Virus record (IMG/VR): IMGVR_UViG_3300023180_000460
Coordinates: 1 to 21,831 of that record
Source of the DNA: a virus
Reading direction: 5' to 3' (one strand)
Length of the DNA: 21,831 nucleotides
Under the pieces are notes generated by a model. It made no database searches, was not told where the DNA came from, and saw nothing but the letters and a program-made list of their open reading frames with translations. This document shows positions 20,885 through 21,831 of the stretch, piece by piece. How positions within the stretch are numbered: the first letter of the stretch is position 1; every line of letters begins with the position of its first letter. The translations under genes and the position numbers were made by a program.

Positions 20885-21137
20885 GGGAATCAATATCATT
20901 AATGTAGATTGCGATCCTTCTGCTGCCAATGATAAGAGTCTTCCACGAGATTCTTATCTGATTACCTATGGAGACAATGGCGAACAAAAATATGATGTTG
21001 TTCAGGGTCTCCAATCAGATATTTTTGACCAGTATTGGGATAAGTATCGTGATGTAAGAGGACTTAAGTGGACAGAGGGAACAGTGAACCCTAAGATGTG
21101 GGGTTATAAAGTAAATGAAAAGAAGAAAAAGAAATGA
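20877..21137 (+). CDS. Small unknown phage protein (86 aa, GTG start)
   Basis: I chose the GTG at 20877, just after a GGGGG run, giving MGKGINIINVDCDPSAANDK and 86 residues. This start overlaps the previous gene by 8 bases, in line with the coupled style here; the longer frame from a TTG at 20838 would overlap by 47 bases and add an AT-biased, unlikely N-terminus. The middle has LPRDSYLITYGDNGEQKYDV and VQGLQSDIFDQYWDKYRD, then WTEGTVNPKMWGYK and a terminal Lys-rich tail (EKKKKK). The fold looks alpha/beta and the basic end could contact nucleic acid. I do not recognise a family. Its stop overlaps the next ATG (ATGA). Confidence 0.72.
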   Translation: MGKGINIINVDCDPSAANDKSLPRDSYLITYGDNGEQKYDVVQGLQSDIFDQYWDKYRDVRGLKWTEGTVNPKMWGYKVNEKKKKK

Positions 21138-21388
21138 ATGAAGAAAATCTCCGAGATCAAATAAATCAAGTAATTCGTGATGAGATCCAACAGAATATCA
21201 ACGACTTTGTTGATATGAAAGAAGAAGAGAGAAAATCTGGACTTGGATTTGTTTCTGCAGACGATAACAATGACCTCACCGTAAAAATTCCCAACAGTGA
21301 GATCGATAAAATCATCAAGGAGTATAAGAAGATAAAAAAATATCAGAAGTCATCTTTGTTTGAGATCAAGAAGCTGAACCAAAATTGA
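21134..21388 (+). CDS. Small unknown phage protein (84 aa, helical)
   Basis: 84 residues starting at an ATGA overlap with the gene before it. It is mostly charged and predicted helical: LRDQINQVIRDEIQQNINDF (6-25), DMKEEERKSGLGFVSADDNN, then a middle DLTVKIPNSEIDKIIKEYKK and a basic end KIKKYQKSSLFEIKKL. No catalytic, membrane or export motif is seen. It is the last of four overlapping genes (20086-21388), which probably form one transcript. The following 137 bases hold no gene and lead to a new promoter. Function unknown. Confidence 0.7.
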   Translation: MNEENLRDQINQVIRDEIQQNINDFVDMKEEERKSGLGFVSADDNNDLTVKIPNSEIDKIIKEYKKIKKYQKSSLFEIKKLNQN

Positions 21389-21477
21389 CTTTTATTTCCC
21401 GGAATCGTCGGAAAAAATCCCGGCAAAATTTTGAGTCCTTAAAGTTTTCTAAAACTGTATCACATTTTACAAACCAT

Positions 21478-21498
21478 TGTTGCTAAATATCAGCAACA
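21478..21498 (+). promoter_or_regulatory. Inverted repeat over -35 box (possible operator)
   Basis: TGTTGCT (21478-21484), a 7-base spacer and AGCAACA (21492-21498) form a perfect 7-bp inverted repeat. It covers the -35 hexamer and most of the spacer of the promoter at 21480-21508. Such placement is typical of a repressor-binding operator; because it lies upstream of the predicted start it would act as DNA, not RNA. Confidence 0.5.
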
Positions 21499-21508
21499 GG
21501 GGTATAAT
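21480..21508 (+). promoter_or_regulatory. Sigma70-type promoter
   Basis: TTGCTA at 21480-21485 (4 of 6 to TTGACA), a 17-base spacer and an exact TATAAT at 21503-21508. The predicted start is near 21515, about 11 bases before the ATG of the 59-residue ORF at 21526. It follows a gene-free stretch (21389-21479). Likely an early promoter for the small ORF and the gene behind the riboswitch-like element. Confidence 0.68.
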
Positions 21509-21525
21509 ACCCTTACGTTCATCCT

Positions 21526-21705
21526 ATGTTATCACTAGCACTGATCTTTTTTAGTCACGTCGAACCTGAGCTTTTTCTTAGGTGCGAAGACTATCTTTGG
21601 TTAAAACAAGGGTTGGAAGAGAGTAGTCTCTTCACACCTGCGGAAAAGTTGGATATCACCCTTCATTGGATGGAACATACTAATCCAACCTGTTTTGATA
21701 ACTAG
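21526..21705 (+). CDS. Small ORF, 59 residues, unknown
   Basis: An uninterrupted frame from ATG 21526 to TAG 21703-21705 encodes MLSLALIFFSHVEPELFLRC, then EDYLWLKQGLEESSLF, TPAEKLDITLHWMEHTNP and TCFDN. It starts about 11 bases after the predicted transcription start of a well-formed promoter, with only a short leader and no clear Shine-Dalgarno. The hydrophobic start is too short and too acidic afterwards to be a clear membrane protein; two helices are likely. The stop codon abuts the riboswitch-like element. I do not recognise the family. Promoter placement and sensible composition support it; its size and lack of a ribosome binding site weigh against it. Confidence 0.55.
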   Translation: MLSLALIFFSHVEPELFLRCEDYLWLKQGLEESSLFTPAEKLDITLHWMEHTNPTCFDN

Positions 21706-21779
21706 GACGCAAGTAGGACGACGCGGAACGGATCGTTCATCCCCAAAAGGGACGCACACGCCGCCCGAAGGAACGGGAT
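21705..21779 (+). ncRNA. Glutamine-riboswitch-type element (downstream-peptide/glnA-like)
   Basis: The 3' half reads CGTTCATCCCC (21734-21744), an AAAA loop, GGGACG (21749-21754) and CCCGAAGGAACG (about 21764-21775). CGTTC pairs with GAACG, and TCCC pairs with GGGA. The 5' half has GGACGCAAGTAGG (21705-21717) and GGAACG (21725-21730). These pieces, CGTTCA..C, GGACG.AAGTAGG and CCGAAGGAACG, are the conserved parts of the glnA and downstream-peptide RNAs of marine cyanobacteria and their phages, which bind glutamine. The order here is not the canonical one, so a variant or rearranged copy is possible. It lies before a small gene at 21810, the typical context. Confidence 0.6.
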
Positions 21780-21809
21780 TTAACCATCTCATTTCTTTGG
21801 AGTAAAACC

Positions 21810-21831
21810 ATGTCTAAGGTCGTTTATCGCG
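21810..21831 (+). CDS. Start of a small gene behind the riboswitch-like element (cut by window end)
   Basis: ATG at 21810 follows a TTTGGAG ribosome binding site (GGAG at 21799-21802) and encodes MSKVVYR before the window ends. The start is well placed 30 bases after the riboswitch-like element. K.VYR followed by GV.Y would be the opening of DUF4278-type small proteins of cyanobacteria and cyanophages, but only seven residues are visible, so this is a guess. The downstream-peptide RNA class is defined by short genes in this position. Confidence 0.5.

Noticed and set aside
1-21831. CRISPR arrays, insertion sequences, integrase or transposase genes, rRNA
   Set aside because: No spaced short repeats, terminal inverted repeats, transposase motifs or rRNA-like sequence were seen anywhere in the window.

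Overview
The window looks like part of a T4-like cyanophage (marine Synechococcus or Prochlorococcus myovirus) genome. The evidence is AT-rich DNA, every supported gene on the + strand with tiny gaps or ATGA/TAATG overlaps, T4-type late promoter octamers (TATAAATA), repetitive tail-fibre proteins with the SG..TAS.FSG.GSGL style common in cyanophages, a CPYC glutaredoxin, and phage-type small genes of unknown function. Family names come from motif recognition by eye; no database search was possible.

Layout. (1) 1-2871: tail-fibre module. It holds the 3' end of a large fibre-like gene, three tandem mini-paralogues, two further structural or assembly proteins, and a remarkable cysteine-rich protein with a C-type-lectin-like (Lcl/DUF1566-like) C-terminus. 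(2) 2900-8104: cargo cassette A. It is very AT-rich and encodes a cupin/JmjC-like protein, a NodU/TobZ-type carbamoyltransferase, two 2OG-Fe(II)-oxygenase-like proteins, a DxD glycosyltransferase, a fossil sulfotransferase N-terminus and a GT9-like glycosyltransferase. (3) 8124-12296: second fibre module. It contains a fossil SPRY-type fibre fragment, a fibre with three 41-residue repeats, two tandem paralogues with a CBM5/12-like N-terminus, a glycine-rich adhesin-like protein and a small conserved-looking phage protein. (4) 12339-18182: cargo cassette B. It is a tightly packed operon with an oxygenase, two different sulfotransferases, an Asp/Asn-beta-hydroxylase-like protein, a prolyl-4-hydroxylase-like protein, a flavin-dependent tryptophan-halogenase-family protein, a DUF6445-like protein and one more oxygenase. 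(5) 18179-21831: a perfect TTGACA-17-TATAAT promoter opens a region of more balanced composition. It has two further 2OG-Fe(II) hydroxylase-like genes, glutaredoxin, a small membrane protein and a chain of overlapping unknown genes. After these come a sigma70-type promoter, an unlisted 59-residue ORF, a probable glutamine-riboswitch-type (downstream-peptide/glnA) element and the start of a small gene.

How it fits together. The most striking content is the pair of cargo cassettes set inside the tail-fibre region. Together with the two genes just downstream they carry about ten Fe(II)/2OG-type jelly-roll proteins, plus carbamoyl, sulfo, glycosyl and halogen transfer enzymes. This set looks like a tailoring pathway, adding hydroxyl, sulfate, carbamoyl, sugar and halide groups. 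Plausible targets are a surface glycan or lipid, a small molecule, or the fibre proteins themselves; the sequence alone cannot say which. Two gene fossils, one on each side of the GT9-like gene, indicate that cassettes have been swapped in and out here.
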